A stretch of 64,000 bases of DNA from Psychromonas algicola (GCF_004378355.1 NZ_SNUB01000007.1:83505-147504), one strand, 5' to 3'; counted from the first letter of the stretch, positions 33,810 to 44,664 are shown. Program-made: numbers and translations. The notes: a model not told the origin generated them from the letters alone.

Positions 33810-35810
33810 ATGCGCATCACGTTAATACAACGTATCGTTATTGGTTTTAGTATTGTAACAATTAGCGCGATAGCACTCAGCTTATCTGCTAGTTATTCGC
33901 AAACTAGAATGGAAGAGCAGCTTGAATTAAGTGCCTCAACATTGACACAGTTATTGGATCAAACAAGTGAATTAGGAAAAGATTTAGAAGATGCCAATCG
34001 TTTAAGTTTAATTCATGCGAATACAACCGATCTTAAAAAGCGAGAGTATTTTGCTAAAGGCATCATGCATGCTTTAGAAGAATATGAAATTAAATATGCT
34101 GAATTAACGGAGATACTTGATCCTAAATTAGGGTTAACCGAACCTCTTCAGAATATTGACTCCGCTGCTAAAATTACTAATTTAGAACTTATTCGTCATA
34201 TTGAAATTCATGATAAACGTGTCTTTGCTCGAGAATTAGCTTATACAGAATTAACCGCTTTTTCTTCTATTTGGGATTACTTTGATTCTAATATTTCCGA
34301 TCTTATTGTTGAGGCTAAAGATTCTCATAAATCAGCAGCTTGGACATTAGAATTTGTGCGTAAAGAAGCGTATTCAGCGGGAGATTTATTATCGAAATTA
34401 GTTGGGATTACATCCTTAGATAAATTTCTTGTTGCGGAAGAAGAGCTTAATTCAGCAATAGGCAGTATTAGAAAAAAATTAAAAGTTGTTTACAGTAAAT
34501 ATCCAGAAGCTGAAGAAACGTTAAAACTTTATATTGATGAATTAGGATCTCAAATTGAAGGTGAGCAAAAGTTATTAAAACAAAGAAAACACTACTTAGC
34601 ATTAAATGTTGAAAGTGATCAATTAATACAAAAGCAAGCAGAAGAAGTTGAAAAAATATTTAACGAGTTAAATGACGTTACTGCTACGGTTCGAAAGTTG
34701 GCTGCAGACGCGCTTGCTAACGCTAATTCAGATTCTCGTTTTTTCTCTTTACTGAATAATATTCTATTACTTGCGACTGTGGTTATTTCTGTTGTCGTCA
34801 CTTATACGGTTGTAAAAGCGATTCGCTCACCATTACATGATATCAAACTCGCTTTATCTAAGCTTGCTCAAGGTGATTTAACCTATGATATTGTTAAGAA
34901 TTACCAATCTGAATTAGGGGATATATCAAGCAGTATTAATGCATTAACTTTACAATTAAGAAGCTTAATCTCAGATATTAAAACATCGGATAGTAAGTTA
35001 AATGGCTTTGCAGCAACAGGTGAAGAACAAGGTAGAGGCATTTTTGCTGAAATAGAATTGCAGTTGCAACATACTGTATCTATGGCCGCTGCTGTCACTG
35101 AAATGGAGCAAGCGGTTAATGAAGTGGCAAATCATGCTGTTGAATCAAGTGATGCAGTCGCTAATGTGGTTAGTTTAGCTAACGACAATATGACGTCTAC
35201 GCAAACAAACTTACGCTTTGTTGAAGAGTTAAAATCATCGCTTAATAATGCCTCCACAGTGATTCAAGAGCTATATACACAATCACAGCAAATTGATGAG
35301 ATTTTATCTGTTATACAATCAATTAGTGAACAAACTAACTTGTTAGCTTTGAATGCGGCTATTGAAGCTGCTCGAGCGGGTGAGCATGGTCGAGGTTTCG
35401 CTGTTGTTGCCGATGAAGTGCGAACGCTTGCCACACGCACTCAGTCTTCAGCAAATGAAATTGGAAGCATGATTGAGTCTTTACAAACTAACTCAAAAAA
35501 TGCGGTTCAAATTGTAGAAACAAACTTAAAACAAGCTGAGCAATCGGTTGAACAGACTAATCAAAGTTATGATTCATTAGTCTCTATGATTGATAAATTA
35601 AAAAATGTCGATGATATGAGTCGTTCTATTGCCGCTGCATCAGAACAACAGAGTGCGGTTGCCAAAGATGTCGCAAGAAGCATTGTGGAAATATCTGACT
35701 TTGCTAAAAACATTTCAGTCAATGCGCAAAACGCTTCTAAAAACAGTGAAAGCTTACGTGATTTATCGAAAAAGCAATCTAAGTTGATAGGTCAGTTCAA
35801 CATAGGTTAG
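33810..35810 (+). CDS. Methyl-accepting chemotaxis protein
   Basis: 666 residues from ATG 33810, with GGAGGTGA five bases before it; an ATG at 33795 would include the ribosome binding site. Membrane segment 1 at about residues 5-28; a large periplasmic helical sensor to about 310; membrane segment 2 ([20 protein letters not shown]) at about 312-332; HAMP at about 333-385; then the signalling domain with the hairpin tip [21 protein letters not shown] and [19 protein letters not shown]. Ligand unknown; the helical sensor is the HBM/four-helix style. Monocistronic. Confidence 0.95.
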   Translation: MRITLIQRIVIGFSIVTISAIALSLSASYSQTRMEEQLELSASTLTQLLDQTSELGKDLEDANRLSLIHANTTDLKKREYFAKGIMHALEEYEIKYAELTEILDPKLGLTEPLQNIDSAAKITNLELIRHIEIHDKRVFARELAYTELTAFSSIWDYFDSNISDLIVEAKDSHKSAAWTLEFVRKEAYSAGDLLSKLVGITSLDKFLVAEEELNSAIGSIRKKLKVVYSKYPEAEETLKLYIDELGSQIEGEQKLLKQRKHYLALNVESDQLIQKQAEEVEKIFNELNDVTATVRKLAADALANANSDSRFFSLLNNILLLATVVISVVVTYTVVKAIRSPLHDIKLALSKLAQGDLTYDIVKNYQSELGDISSSINALTLQLRSLISDIKTSDSKLNGFAATGEEQGRGIFAEIELQLQHTVSMAAAVTEMEQAVNEVANHAVESSDAVANVVSLANDNMTSTQTNLRFVEELKSSLNNASTVIQELYTQSQQIDEILSVIQSISEQTNLLALNAAIEAARAGEHGRGFAVVADEVRTLATRTQSSANEIGSMIESLQTNSKNAVQIVETNLKQAEQSVEQTNQSYDSLVSMIDKLKNVDDMSRSIAAASEQQSAVAKDVARSIVEISDFAKNISVNAQNASKNSESLRDLSKKQSKLIGQFNIG

Positions 35811-35835
35811 CTAATCTTTTAGAAGTGAATTTCTT

Positions 35836-35866
35836 AAGGCGCTAATAATATTAGCGCCTTTTTTTA
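35836..35866 (+). terminator. Terminator of the chemotaxis receptor gene
   Basis: AAGGCGCTAA / TTAGCGCCTT 10-bp stem with a five-base loop, followed by TTTTTATTTA. Confidence 0.9.
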
Positions 35867-36391
35867 TTTAAGCATTATTATACCAGTCATAATAAATAGC
35901 TTTTCTATTGGGGTGTTAAAATAGGCTGTTTTCTGGTTGTAAATTTGGTAAAGAAAGTTGCAATTAAAACCTTAAATCCACCTTTTTCTTTAGATAACAC
36001 ATTTAATATGCTCGGCATTAGTAAATATTCGCTTTAAGTTAGGCTTAACCTTGTCAGAGGCGCTTATAATTAATTATCTTGATAATTTCCCATCTAACTA
36101 ACAAAGGTTGCTTAAAATAGCTTGAATGAGACGTTCTGTTGTCTTAATTGAGTGCTTCAAAATGAGTATGGTTTATTTTTCTATTCTTTGTTTAATTCCC
36201 TCTCTTTTTTCACTATATAAATCGTTGCTATTTAATTTAATCACAACAAGTCGTACAGATATTTATTTCTTAAAGATAAAAGGGGATCACTTCTAGAATC
36301 CGTAGAAGGAGTTTTCTCTTTATAACTTGGATTTAAAGGTGAATATTACTCATTACTTACAATAATTCTGGAGGGGGAAGCGGAAACCAAT
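35867..36391. other. AT-rich intergenic region
   Basis: No gene seen. TTATACCAGTCATAATAAATAGC at about 35879 resembles one arm of the MITE at 29117, without a partner arm nearby, so it may be a decayed copy. Confidence 0.4.
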
Positions 36392-36422
36392 AAAAAAGGC
36401 AATGAAATAATCATTGCCTTTT
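36392..36422 (-). terminator. Terminator of the second algQ-like gene
   Basis: AAAAGGCAATGA / TCATTGCCTTTT 12-bp stem with loop AATAA. The same hairpin, loop included, follows the paralogous gene (38436-38464), so the terminator was duplicated with the gene. Confidence 0.88.
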
Positions 36423-36453
36423 GTCATGAATAACTAATAACGTTTATTGGTTA

Positions 36454-38013
36454 TTATTTGTATGCTCGGTCGTAAGCTGTTTGCATTACTTTAAGCACTT
36501 TATCGTATCCCATACGATCTAATTGAGCTTGGTAATCATCCCAATCTTTATCGATATCGTTAGAGCCTAAGATCCATGCTTGTTGTTTTTCTAGCATGTA
36601 ATCTTTAATTGTTGCCCAGCGTTTATCAAAGACTTCTTTCTCTTTGGTATTTAAAGAAACACCTAAGAATTGTTCTACTAAGTAATCGCCTGCTTCATAT
36701 TTTGCAATACCTGCAAGTGCATACTTGTTAGACCATTGGAGTTCATATGCGTAATCTTGGAAGAATCCACGAGGAACCTGTGCCCCAATTTCCCACATTT
36801 GAGCATTTAATGGCGTGTCATTTTCAAGTATTGCTTTTTTGAAAACTGGTTTGCCATCTACCATGTCATACTGTTCACCTTCGATACCGAAGTTCGCTAA
36901 ACGACGACCTTCTTCTGTAAAGTAGAAGTCAAAGTATTTCATTGTTTCAACTGGGTGTTCATTAGTAAATGACATTGCCCAACCTTCGACTTTTACTTTG
37001 CCTCGTCTGTGCGATTCTATACGTTTACCAGAAATACCTGCTGGTGGAACAAATGCATTAAATTCAAAGCCTTTTACTTTGTCTCTAAGCGAGTCATTGT
37101 ATCCAGCTGTTGAAGCAAACCAATCGTGTGTCATTCCACCTAAGTCATTTGATAATAAATATTCACGTGAGCGACTACCGCGTGTAAATACTTCTTTATC
37201 AATAAGACCCTCTTTATACCATTTTGCTAAATTACGAATACCTACACGGTATCCTTCTTCAGTGTAACCATGGTTTAATTTACCGTCTTTAACATAGAAA
37301 TCATGGAATTGATCTGAACCTGATGCATGTCCATCCCATAATGTTACTAAACGAATAAGTTCTTCCCACTGTCTCATGAATAATGGCACTTCATCTTTTT
37401 TGCCATTCCCATTTGGATCGCCATCACGGAACGCAACAAGTACGTCATGAAGCTCTTGAATATTTTGTGGTGTTTTAAGATTTAACTTTTTAAGCCAATC
37501 GGTACGGATAAAGTAACCACGACCAAATTCACCATCTGGTAAATAAGGAATGTAATAGATTTCACCGTCTGCTGCTCGGATTGAACTTCTGATGTCTGGG
37601 TTTTTATCAAAGAAGGCTTTGATATTTGGAGCATATTTGTCAATTAGGTCATTCATTGGAATGAATGCACCTTCAGGACCATAACGGTTTACATTATCTT
37701 TGATCGCAGAACCACCTACGATATCTGGTAAATCACCACTTGCGATAAGTAAGTTAAACGCTTCTTCACTTTTAGTCGTTGCCATAGAAGCAACGTTGTT
37801 TAAGCGAACATTAGTTAAACGTGCTGCTTCTTTTTCAACAGGCCAGTTATTATCGTAAACATACTTTTTAGTATGAAAGTGAATATCAAGTGTTATTGGC
37901 TTATCTGTTACTTTAAAAGCACCATCTTCTGCTTTAGCGTTTGCCATCATTGGCACTGCTAAAGCCGTAGAACCAATAATAATCGACGTTATTAGGTTTT
38001 TGACCATTTTCAT
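36454..38013 (-). CDS. algQ2: Alginate-oligosaccharide-binding protein AlgQ-like, paralogue 2
   Basis: 519 residues; Sec signal peptide with cleavage after MANA near residue 26. Strong resemblance over the full length to Sphingomonas sp. A1 AlgQ1/AlgQ2: DKPITLDIHFHTKKYVYDNN, NLLIASGDLPDIVGG, YGPEGAFIPMNDLID, YFIRTDWLKKLNLK and the calcium loop DPNGNGKKDE at about residues 199-208, whose ligands correspond to those of AlgQ2. Periplasmic receptor of an alginate ABC importer. About 85 percent identical by eye to the gene at 38496-40058. Separated from it by a terminator and its own promoter region. Confidence 0.88.
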   Translation of the reverse strand: MKMVKNLITSIIIGSTALAVPMMANAKAEDGAFKVTDKPITLDIHFHTKKYVYDNNWPVEKEAARLTNVRLNNVASMATTKSEEAFNLLIASGDLPDIVGGSAIKDNVNRYGPEGAFIPMNDLIDKYAPNIKAFFDKNPDIRSSIRAADGEIYYIPYLPDGEFGRGYFIRTDWLKKLNLKTPQNIQELHDVLVAFRDGDPNGNGKKDEVPLFMRQWEELIRLVTLWDGHASGSDQFHDFYVKDGKLNHGYTEEGYRVGIRNLAKWYKEGLIDKEVFTRGSRSREYLLSNDLGGMTHDWFASTAGYNDSLRDKVKGFEFNAFVPPAGISGKRIESHRRGKVKVEGWAMSFTNEHPVETMKYFDFYFTEEGRRLANFGIEGEQYDMVDGKPVFKKAILENDTPLNAQMWEIGAQVPRGFFQDYAYELQWSNKYALAGIAKYEAGDYLVEQFLGVSLNTKEKEVFDKRWATIKDYMLEKQQAWILGSNDIDKDWDDYQAQLDRMGYDKVLKVMQTAYDRAYK

Positions 38014-38164
38014 AAGTAAACTTCTCCATTGTTTTTACTTGGTTTAATGTACATGTTTCTCGTACACATTCTTTCTTAATTTCCAAGTCATTCTATCTAA
38101 CTAATTTGTTTAAATATCGTACTCTTTCACATTTCCATGATCAAAATAGGTGGTTATTTCTTGA

Positions 38165-38178
38165 TTTGAGACATAGGT
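38165..38178. promoter_or_regulatory. Shared motif upstream of algQ2
   Basis: TTTGAGACATAGGT, 152 bp before the start codon. The identical 14-mer occurs 154 bp before algQ1, and a one-base variant lies upstream of algS. Flanking ATGATCAAA near 38137 is also shared with the algQ1 upstream region. Confidence 0.6.
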
Positions 38179-38433
38179 GTTTTTTTGATTAAAACAGAAG
38201 GCTATCAATGTTTATTTTAATAATTCAACTCAACAATAACCTTTTTATATATAGGGTTAGTAGGAGTAGGGTCTTTGTTTATCTCTATTAAATAGCTTTT
38301 ATTATTTAAAAGGTAATTATTAAATTTTTATGTTTTTAAAGAGAATATTGCTTTTAAAAAGTAATGCTAACTGAATATGAACATTTGAAGTGGAGTAGGG
38401 GAGCAGATTAATTGTTATTTTTTAGTCAGCAAT

Positions 38434-38464
38434 AAAAAAGGCAATGAAATAATCATTGCCTTTT
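38434..38464 (-). terminator. Terminator of the first algQ-like gene
   Basis: AAAAGGCAATGA / TCATTGCCTTTT with AATAA loop, identical to that at 36394-36422; the minus-strand U tract follows. Confidence 0.88.
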
Positions 38465-38495
38465 ATTTACAGTAATAACGAATAAAGGTTATTGG

Positions 38496-40058
38496 TTATT
38501 TTTTGTATGCACGGTCATAAGCTGATTGCATCACTTTGATTACTTTATCGTAACCCATGCGATCTAATTGAGCGATGTAAGCATCCCACTCTTTATCAAT
38601 ATCACTTGATCCTAGAACCCAACCTTGTTGTTTTTCTAGCATGTAAGTAGTGATAGTTGCCCAACGCTTATCAAAGACTTCTTTTTCTTTTGAATTTAAA
38701 GAAACGCCTAAGAATGGTTCAACTAAATAATCACCAGCTTCATATTTTGCAATACCTGCAAGTGCATTTTTGTTAGACCATTGGATTTCATATGCGTAAT
38801 CTTGGTGGAATCCACGAGGAATTTGAGCACCAATTTGCCACATTTGTGTATTTAATGGCGTGTCATTTTCAAGCATTGCTTTTTTGAAAATAGGTTTACC
38901 ATCTACCATGTCATACTGTTCGCCTTCGATACCAAAGTTAGCTAAACGACGACCTTCTTCAGAAAAGTAGAAATCAAAGTATTTGATTGTTTCGATTGGA
39001 TGTTCATTAGTAAATGACATTGCCCAACCTTCTGCTTTAACTTGTCCACGTCTATGCTCTTCGATACGCTTACCAGAAATACCTGCTGGTGGAACAAATG
39101 CATTAAACTCAAAGCCTGGTACTGTATCTTTCAGTGACTCATTGTAGCCAGCTGTTGATGCAAACCAATCGTGTGTCATACCACCTAAGTTATTTGATAA
39201 TAAGTATTCACGAGAACGACTACCACGAGTAAATACTTCTTGGTCAATTAGGCCTTCTTTGTACCATTTCGCTAAATTACGGATACCTACACGGTAACCT
39301 TCTTCAACGTAACCGTGGTGTAACTCACCATCTTTAACATAGAAGTCATGGAATTTATCTGAACCAGACATACGTCCGTCCCAAAGCGTAACCATACGGA
39401 TAAGCTCTTCCCAATGTCTCATGAATAATGGCACTTCATCTTTTTTACCATTACCATTTGGATCGCCGTCACGGAATGCAACAAGTACATCATGAAGCTC
39501 TTGAATGTTTTGAGGCTCTTTAAGATTTAGCTTTTTCAACCAATCGGTACGGATAAAGTAACCACGACCAAATTTACCATCTGGTAAGTAAGGGATGTAG
39601 TAAATTTCACCATCTTCAGCTCGAATTGAGCTTTCGATATCTGGGTGAGCATCAAAGAAAGCTTTGATGTTTGGAGCATATTTATCAATTAGGTCATTCA
39701 TACCAATGAATGCACCTTCAGGACCGTAACGGTTTACATTATCACGAATCGAAGAACCACCTACAACATCTGGTAAATCACCACTTGCGATAAGTAAGTT
39801 AAACGCTTCTTCACTTTTAGTGGTTGCCATTGAAGCAACGTTATTTAGGCTAACATTCGTTAAACGCGCTGCTTCTTTTTCTACAGGCCAGTTATTATCG
39901 TAAACATACTTTTTAGTATGGAAGTGGATATCAAGCGTTAGTGGTTTATCTGATACTTTAAAAGCACCATCTTCCGCCGCAGCGTTCGCCATCATTGGCA
40001 TTGCTAGCGTGGTAGAACCAATAATAATCGAGGTTATTAGGTTTTTGACCATTTTCAT
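38496..40058 (-). CDS. algQ1: Alginate-oligosaccharide-binding protein AlgQ-like, paralogue 1
   Basis: 520 residues, signal peptide as in paralogue 2 with MANAAAEDG at the cleavage point. Same calcium loop DPNGNGKKDE and the MQSAYDRAYKK end. Differences from paralogue 2 are scattered and mostly conservative (for example NPDIRSSIRAADG against HPDIESSIRAEDG). It lies 184 bp after the permease gene algM2, with its own motif-containing upstream region, so it may be made in excess over the membrane components. Two receptors of slightly different oligomer preference are known in strain A1. Confidence 0.88.
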   Translation of the reverse strand: MKMVKNLITSIIIGSTTLAMPMMANAAAEDGAFKVSDKPLTLDIHFHTKKYVYDNNWPVEKEAARLTNVSLNNVASMATTKSEEAFNLLIASGDLPDVVGGSSIRDNVNRYGPEGAFIGMNDLIDKYAPNIKAFFDAHPDIESSIRAEDGEIYYIPYLPDGKFGRGYFIRTDWLKKLNLKEPQNIQELHDVLVAFRDGDPNGNGKKDEVPLFMRHWEELIRMVTLWDGRMSGSDKFHDFYVKDGELHHGYVEEGYRVGIRNLAKWYKEGLIDQEVFTRGSRSREYLLSNNLGGMTHDWFASTAGYNESLKDTVPGFEFNAFVPPAGISGKRIEEHRRGQVKAEGWAMSFTNEHPIETIKYFDFYFSEEGRRLANFGIEGEQYDMVDGKPIFKKAMLENDTPLNTQMWQIGAQIPRGFHQDYAYEIQWSNKNALAGIAKYEAGDYLVEPFLGVSLNSKEKEVFDKRWATITTYMLEKQQGWVLGSSDIDKEWDAYIAQLDRMGYDKVIKVMQSAYDRAYKK

Positions 40059-40211
40059 AAGTAAACTTCTCCATTGTTTTTACTTTGTGTAATGTACATG
40101 TTTCTCGTACAAGTTTTTAAGCCTATGTTTCAAACCTATTTTATCTAACTTATTCATTTAATTATCATTTGCTTTCGCATTTCATGATCAAACTATCAAG
40201 TTATTCCTTGG

Positions 40212-40225
40212 TTTGAGACATAGGT
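40212..40225. promoter_or_regulatory. Shared motif upstream of algQ1
   Basis: TTTGAGACATAGGT, identical to 38165-38178, in the 184-bp gap between algM2 and algQ1 on the minus strand. Confidence 0.6.
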
Positions 40226-40242
40226 ATTTTATTAAATGCTAA

Positions 40243-41133
40243 TTATTCTTTAACGCCACCTAACATGATCCCTTTGTTAAAGGATTTTTGTACCCATGGG
40301 TAGATAAGTAGTACAGGTATAATCGAACATACCATGATTGCAGAACTTACCGTTTCAAATGAATACGATGCAGTTAGTAGTGTACTTGCGAACGTATCAT
40401 CATCCGTTAATTGAGTGATAATTTGACGTAAGTAAACTTGTAGAGGAACCTTATCTTCATCTCTTAATAAGATCATTGCCCAGAAGAAGCCGTTCCAACG
40501 AGCAACGATACAGAATAACGTTACAGTTGCGATGGCTGGCTTCGCTAGTGGAATAAATACTTTCCATAAAACTTGGAAGTCATTTGCTCCATCCATACGA
40601 GCTGCTTCTTCAAATGAATCAGGAACTGCTTCAAAGAAGTTTCTTAATAAGATGATGTTGAACGCGTTACATGCGAAACCAATAATGATACCAATGTAGC
40701 TATCAAGTAACCCCAAGTCTCTCATATTTAAGAAGAATGGGATCATGCCGGCATTAAACCACATAGTAAATGCAATCAACATATTCCAGTATTTACGACC
40801 AAATAATTGTGGGCGTGAAAGTGCGTAAGCACCTGGAATGATGATACAAAGACTAGTAATTGTACCGCCAATGGTATAGATGAAAGTATTTGCATATGAA
40901 CGCCAGAATGCTGGGTCAAATAATACTTTCTCGTATGCCGCTAATGTGAAATCAACAGGTGTTAATACAACTTTACCCGCTGTTACCGCATCACCTAAAC
41001 TTAGTGATAATGAAGCAACATAAATAAATGGGTATAGTGTACTGATTGTAAACATACCGACTAAGAACATATTCAAGTAGACGAATGCTTTGTCACCTTT
41101 TGAATATAAGTTCATGTTTTCTTTTAAACTCAT
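40243..41133 (-). CDS. algM2: Alginate-type ABC transporter permease AlgM2-like
   Basis: 296 residues with six membrane helices and the MalG-type EAA loop EEAARMDGANDFQVLWKVF at about residues 190-208. LplC/YtcP and AlgM2 belong to the same CUT1 branch. Ten bases after the algM1 stop. The C terminus YPWVQKSFNKGIMLGGVKE is typical. Forms the channel with AlgM1. Confidence 0.88.
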   Translation of the reverse strand: MSLKENMNLYSKGDKAFVYLNMFLVGMFTISTLYPFIYVASLSLSLGDAVTAGKVVLTPVDFTLAAYEKVLFDPAFWRSYANTFIYTIGGTITSLCIIIPGAYALSRPQLFGRKYWNMLIAFTMWFNAGMIPFFLNMRDLGLLDSYIGIIIGFACNAFNIILLRNFFEAVPDSFEEAARMDGANDFQVLWKVFIPLAKPAIATVTLFCIVARWNGFFWAMILLRDEDKVPLQVYLRQIITQLTDDDTFASTLLTASYSFETVSSAIMVCSIIPVLLIYPWVQKSFNKGIMLGGVKE

Positions 41134-41143
41134 AATTTATTCC

Positions 41144-42103
41144 TTACCAAAGAGACGTTTTAGAAACGCGCTTACTAATGGTATTTGCAGCGATAACTAA
41201 TATGAAGGCAATAACAGCGTTAAACAATCCAGCCGCAGCGGCTAAATCATACTGTGCAGCCTGTAAACCTTGACGGTAAATAAAGGTACTTATTACGTCA
41301 GCTGTTTCATATGTTGCTGGTTGGTATAGCATGATGATCATTTCAAAACCAACTTCTAGAATGTTACCAATACGGATAATCAACATGATTAAAATGGTTG
41401 GTAAAATACAAGGAATTGTAATTTTGTACATCATTTGGAAACGGTTCGCACCATCTACTACAGCCGATTCATAAAGTGATGGGTTAACACCAGCAATCGC
41501 TGCTAAGAATACGATAGAGCCAAAACCTGCTTCTTGCCAAATACCCGTACCGATAAAGATAGTACGGAACCATTCAGGCTTCGTTAAGAAGTAAACAGAG
41601 TCATAACCTAGCGCATTAAGCATTAAGTTAATTACACCTGTAGAAGGCGCAAACGCTGTAATAACGATACCCGCAATGATTACTGCAGAAATAAAGTGTG
41701 GTAAGTAAACGATAGTTTGTGCTGTTTTCTTAAACTTAGGATTGATAACTTCGTTAAACATCAACGCTAAGATAATTGGAACAGGGAAGCCAAAAATTAA
41801 GCTCGCACCACTTATCATTACTGTATTTTTAATTGCACGAATAAATTGGTCATTCTCGAACAGAGTATAAAAGTGCTCAAGCCCAACCCATGGACTAGCA
41901 CCAATCCCTTTAAATACACTGTAGTCTTTAAAAGCGATTTGTAACCCGTACATAGGCGTGTATAGAAACACCATGAACCAAATAACTGTTGGCGCAAGCA
42001 TCAGATAGAGTTGCCATTCTTTCTTAAAATGCATAACGAACCATTTTAATTGTTTGGTCAACGCTGAATCTGGCGTGCTTAGTGAATTATTAATGTCTTG
42101 CAT
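41144..42103 (-). CDS. algM1: Alginate-type ABC transporter permease AlgM1-like
   Basis: 319 residues with an N-terminal cytoplasmic tail, then six membrane helices. EAA loop YESAVVDGANRFQMMYKITI at about residues 215-234; LplB/YtcQ-cluster style start WQLYLMLAPTVIWFMVFLYT. Lies 14 bases after algS. Order algS-algM1-algM2-algQ-algQ equals the strain A1 alginate import operon. Confidence 0.88.
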   Translation of the reverse strand: MQDINNSLSTPDSALTKQLKWFVMHFKKEWQLYLMLAPTVIWFMVFLYTPMYGLQIAFKDYSVFKGIGASPWVGLEHFYTLFENDQFIRAIKNTVMISGASLIFGFPVPIILALMFNEVINPKFKKTAQTIVYLPHFISAVIIAGIVITAFAPSTGVINLMLNALGYDSVYFLTKPEWFRTIFIGTGIWQEAGFGSIVFLAAIAGVNPSLYESAVVDGANRFQMMYKITIPCILPTILIMLIIRIGNILEVGFEMIIMLYQPATYETADVISTFIYRQGLQAAQYDLAAAAGLFNAVIAFILVIAANTISKRVSKTSLW

Positions 42104-42117
42104 AATATTTCCCTAGC

Positions 42118-43212
42118 TTATTTGTAATTCGGAGCAATCATTGCGTTTGTTGTTTTCTTATCAAACACTGTGATCACATCTTGACGGAAGTAAAGTTTGT
42201 TCAAATTCTCTAAGTGAGTAATTTGTCCATGAGTTTCCACTTTGATTACAAATGGTTTACCTAAAATTTTACAATGTAAAAGCGCTTCCGAACCTAGTGT
42301 TTCTACTAAATCAATAGATACATTGATTTCAGTTGAGTTTTCAGTTGGTTCAATATCGATATACTCTGGACGAATACCGAAAATGATTTCATCACCGTCT
42401 TTTAATTGCTCAAGAGTAGGAAGAAGACAACGTTGGCCTTCAAATAAGCCGTAGCAACCTTCAGGTGTTACTTCAGCTGTTGCTTCGATTAAGTTCATTG
42501 GTGGTGAACCGATGAAAGTTGCAACAAAGGTATTGGCAGGACTATTAAATAAATCCATTGGCGTACCTACTTGCTCAATCTTACCGTTACTCATTACAAC
42601 GATACGATCCGCTAGTGTCATTGCCTCTACTTGGTCATGTGTTACATAAACACTAGTAACACCTAAACGTTTGTGAAGCGATTTAATTTCTGCACGCATT
42701 TGTGTTCTTAATTTTGCATCTAGGTTAGATAGAGGCTCATCGAATAAGAATACTTTTGGATGACGAACGATTGCTCGACCCATTGCAACACGTTGACGTT
42801 GACCACCAGATAAATCTGCTGGGCGTCGATCAAGAAGTGGTGTCAATTCAAGAATTTCAGCTACATCTGCAACTGTTTTTCTGATTTCGTCTTTTGGCAT
42901 TTTACGAATTTTTAAACCAAAAGCGATATTGTCAGCTACTGATAGATGAGGATAAAGCGCGTAGTTCTGGAATACCATCGCAACATCACGATCTTTAGGA
43001 GCAACATCATTGATCACGCGATCAGCAATGCTTACTTCACCTTCAGTGATTTCTTCCAATCCTGCTAGCATTCTTAAGGTTGTAGATTTACCACAACCAG
43101 AAGGACCAACAAGTACAACAAACTCTTTAGGCTTAACTTCTAGGTTGATACCTTGAACAACTGTTACGTTGCCGTAACGTTTAACAAGGTTTTTTAGTTT
43201 TACTGTTGACAT
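42118..43212 (-). CDS. algS: Alginate-type ABC transporter ATP-binding protein AlgS-like
   Basis: 364 residues, MalK/UgpC class. Walker [10 protein letters not shown], signature LSGGQRQR, Walker [17 protein letters not shown] and H-loop [11 protein letters not shown]-terminal OB-fold regulatory domain runs from about residue 235, with [12 protein letters not shown]. First gene of the importer unit; a variant of the shared motif lies 169 bp upstream. Specificity for alginate rests on the linked AlgQ-like receptors. Confidence 0.9.
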   Translation of the reverse strand: MSTVKLKNLVKRYGNVTVVQGINLEVKPKEFVVLVGPSGCGKSTTLRMLAGLEEITEGEVSIADRVINDVAPKDRDVAMVFQNYALYPHLSVADNIAFGLKIRKMPKDEIRKTVADVAEILELTPLLDRRPADLSGGQRQRVAMGRAIVRHPKVFLFDEPLSNLDAKLRTQMRAEIKSLHKRLGVTSVYVTHDQVEAMTLADRIVVMSNGKIEQVGTPMDLFNSPANTFVATFIGSPPMNLIEATAEVTPEGCYGLFEGQRCLLPTLEQLKDGDEIIFGIRPEYIDIEPTENSTEINVSIDLVETLGSEALLHCKILGKPFVIKVETHGQITHLENLNKLYFRQDVITVFDKKTTNAMIAPNYK

Positions 43213-43380
43213 ATTTACTCTTACTCCATTAAAAGTCTGGAAAAACGGATTATTAATCCCACTTACAAATATTATTCATCGATAACATAGAGTATTAGTA
43301 CTATATGAAATGTTTTCAGTAAACGGCATTAGTCTACTAATTTTATCTGTGTCATTGTTTTGAAGTAATTTGTATGATTT

Positions 43381-43394
43381 ATTGAGGCATAGGT
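43381..43394. promoter_or_regulatory. Shared motif variant upstream of algS
   Basis: ATTGAGGCATAGGT, 12 of 14 positions identical to the two sites upstream of the algQ genes. Confidence 0.5.
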
Positions 43395-43890
43395 CTGTAT
43401 TTTGACTTGACAATTAATTTTACAAACAGCTCTGTTCATGCAACCCAGAGTATTTTTATATCTTTATTGGTATTGTTAATAATTTGAGCTATTTGTTTGT
43501 TTTTTGTTGGGTTTCTGTATGTTTTTTGGGTTTATTTTAAGGTGTTTGTTAGTTTTATAAATGGCAGTTTATTTTTGTATTATTATTTTACTTTTATAAA
43601 ATATAAAAAAAGCTGAATAAATAAGCTGTTTACTTGTTTAAAATGTATTTTTTTAGTTTTTATAAGCTTTAATTAACGGGTTATATTTCTATTAATAGGA
43701 GTGGTTTTTACAAACTAAATACCCTGACACTTAGTCTGTGAATTGTGATGAGTTTACTGCGTAATATGATGATTTAAAGGCTTTAAAGTGAAACAAATTT
43801 CGTCTAATCTGGACTAAAGCCTATACATATTGTATTGAATTAATTTATATAAACCACGATAGAATTAATGCTTTTTGTTACTGATGAATC
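43395..43890. other. T-rich intergenic region between algS and the TauE-like gene
   Basis: No gene seen on either strand. Very AT-rich with long T runs; no clear terminator for the minus-strand TauE-like gene was found. Confidence 0.4.
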
Positions 43891-44664
43891 TCATACCATT
43901 TCATAAATAAGTTTTATGGTCATGATTAAAGTGACGGAAATAAAAACAGGACGAACAATCTTATCTCCATTATTGATCACTATTTTACTGCCTGTTACAG
44001 ACCCAATTATTTGACCTGCTCCCATAATTAATCCTAACGTGTAATCAACATAACCTAAGCTCATAAAGAAGGTTAAAGAAATAATGTTACCGATTAAATT
44101 AAGAGGTTTAGTGCTAATTGATGCTTGTTTGATAGTAAAGCCAAGCAAAATAACAAAGGAAATCATCCATATTGATCCCGTTCCTGGTCCAAAAAATCCA
44201 TTATAAAAACCAATTAATAGGCCAAATAAAGACATAAACTGATTCGTTGTTATTTTAGGTTTTGAATTTGTAGGACTTTTTAATCGCTTTGATAAAATTG
44301 CATAGGCTGTTATCCCTAACATTAATACTGGTAATAGAAGCTTTAAACTGTTTTCGGAAAATAGACTGACAGAGTAAGACCCTAACATCGCGCCTAGTGC
44401 AGTGGCTGTTATCCCTAATAGTAAACCTTGAGTATTTAGTTGCTTATGAGCTAAAAAAGTAATGAAGGAGGCAGTTTCGCCAATTACTGCTTGTAATCTA
44501 TTCACTCCTAAAGCTTGTAAAGGCGGAATACCTGCAAGTAATAAAGCTGGAACCGTTATTAAACCGCCTCCGCCTGCTATTGCATCGACAATTCCTGCAA
44601 TGATAGCGATAAAAAATAATAGTAAAAATAATTGGTTTGAAAGATCATATAAAAGCGGCTCCAT
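43891..44664 (-). CDS. TauE/SafE-family membrane exporter
   Basis: 257 residues with about eight membrane helices. IAGIVDAIAGGGGLITVPAL (about residues 20-39) and LIGFYNGFFGPGTGSIWM (about residues 150-167) are the two repeated family motifs. Members move sulfite, sulfoacetate or related anions; substrate here unknown. Divergent from a LysR gene 100 bp away, the common pairing of exporter and regulator. Confidence 0.88.
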   Translation of the reverse strand: MEPLLYDLSNQLFLLLFFIAIIAGIVDAIAGGGGLITVPALLLAGIPPLQALGVNRLQAVIGETASFITFLAHKQLNTQGLLLGITATALGAMLGSYSVSLFSENSLKLLLPVLMLGITAYAILSKRLKSPTNSKPKITTNQFMSLFGLLIGFYNGFFGPGTGSIWMISFVILLGFTIKQASISTKPLNLIGNIISLTFFMSLGYVDYTLGLIMGAGQIIGSVTGSKIVINNGDKIVRPVFISVTLIMTIKLIYEMV

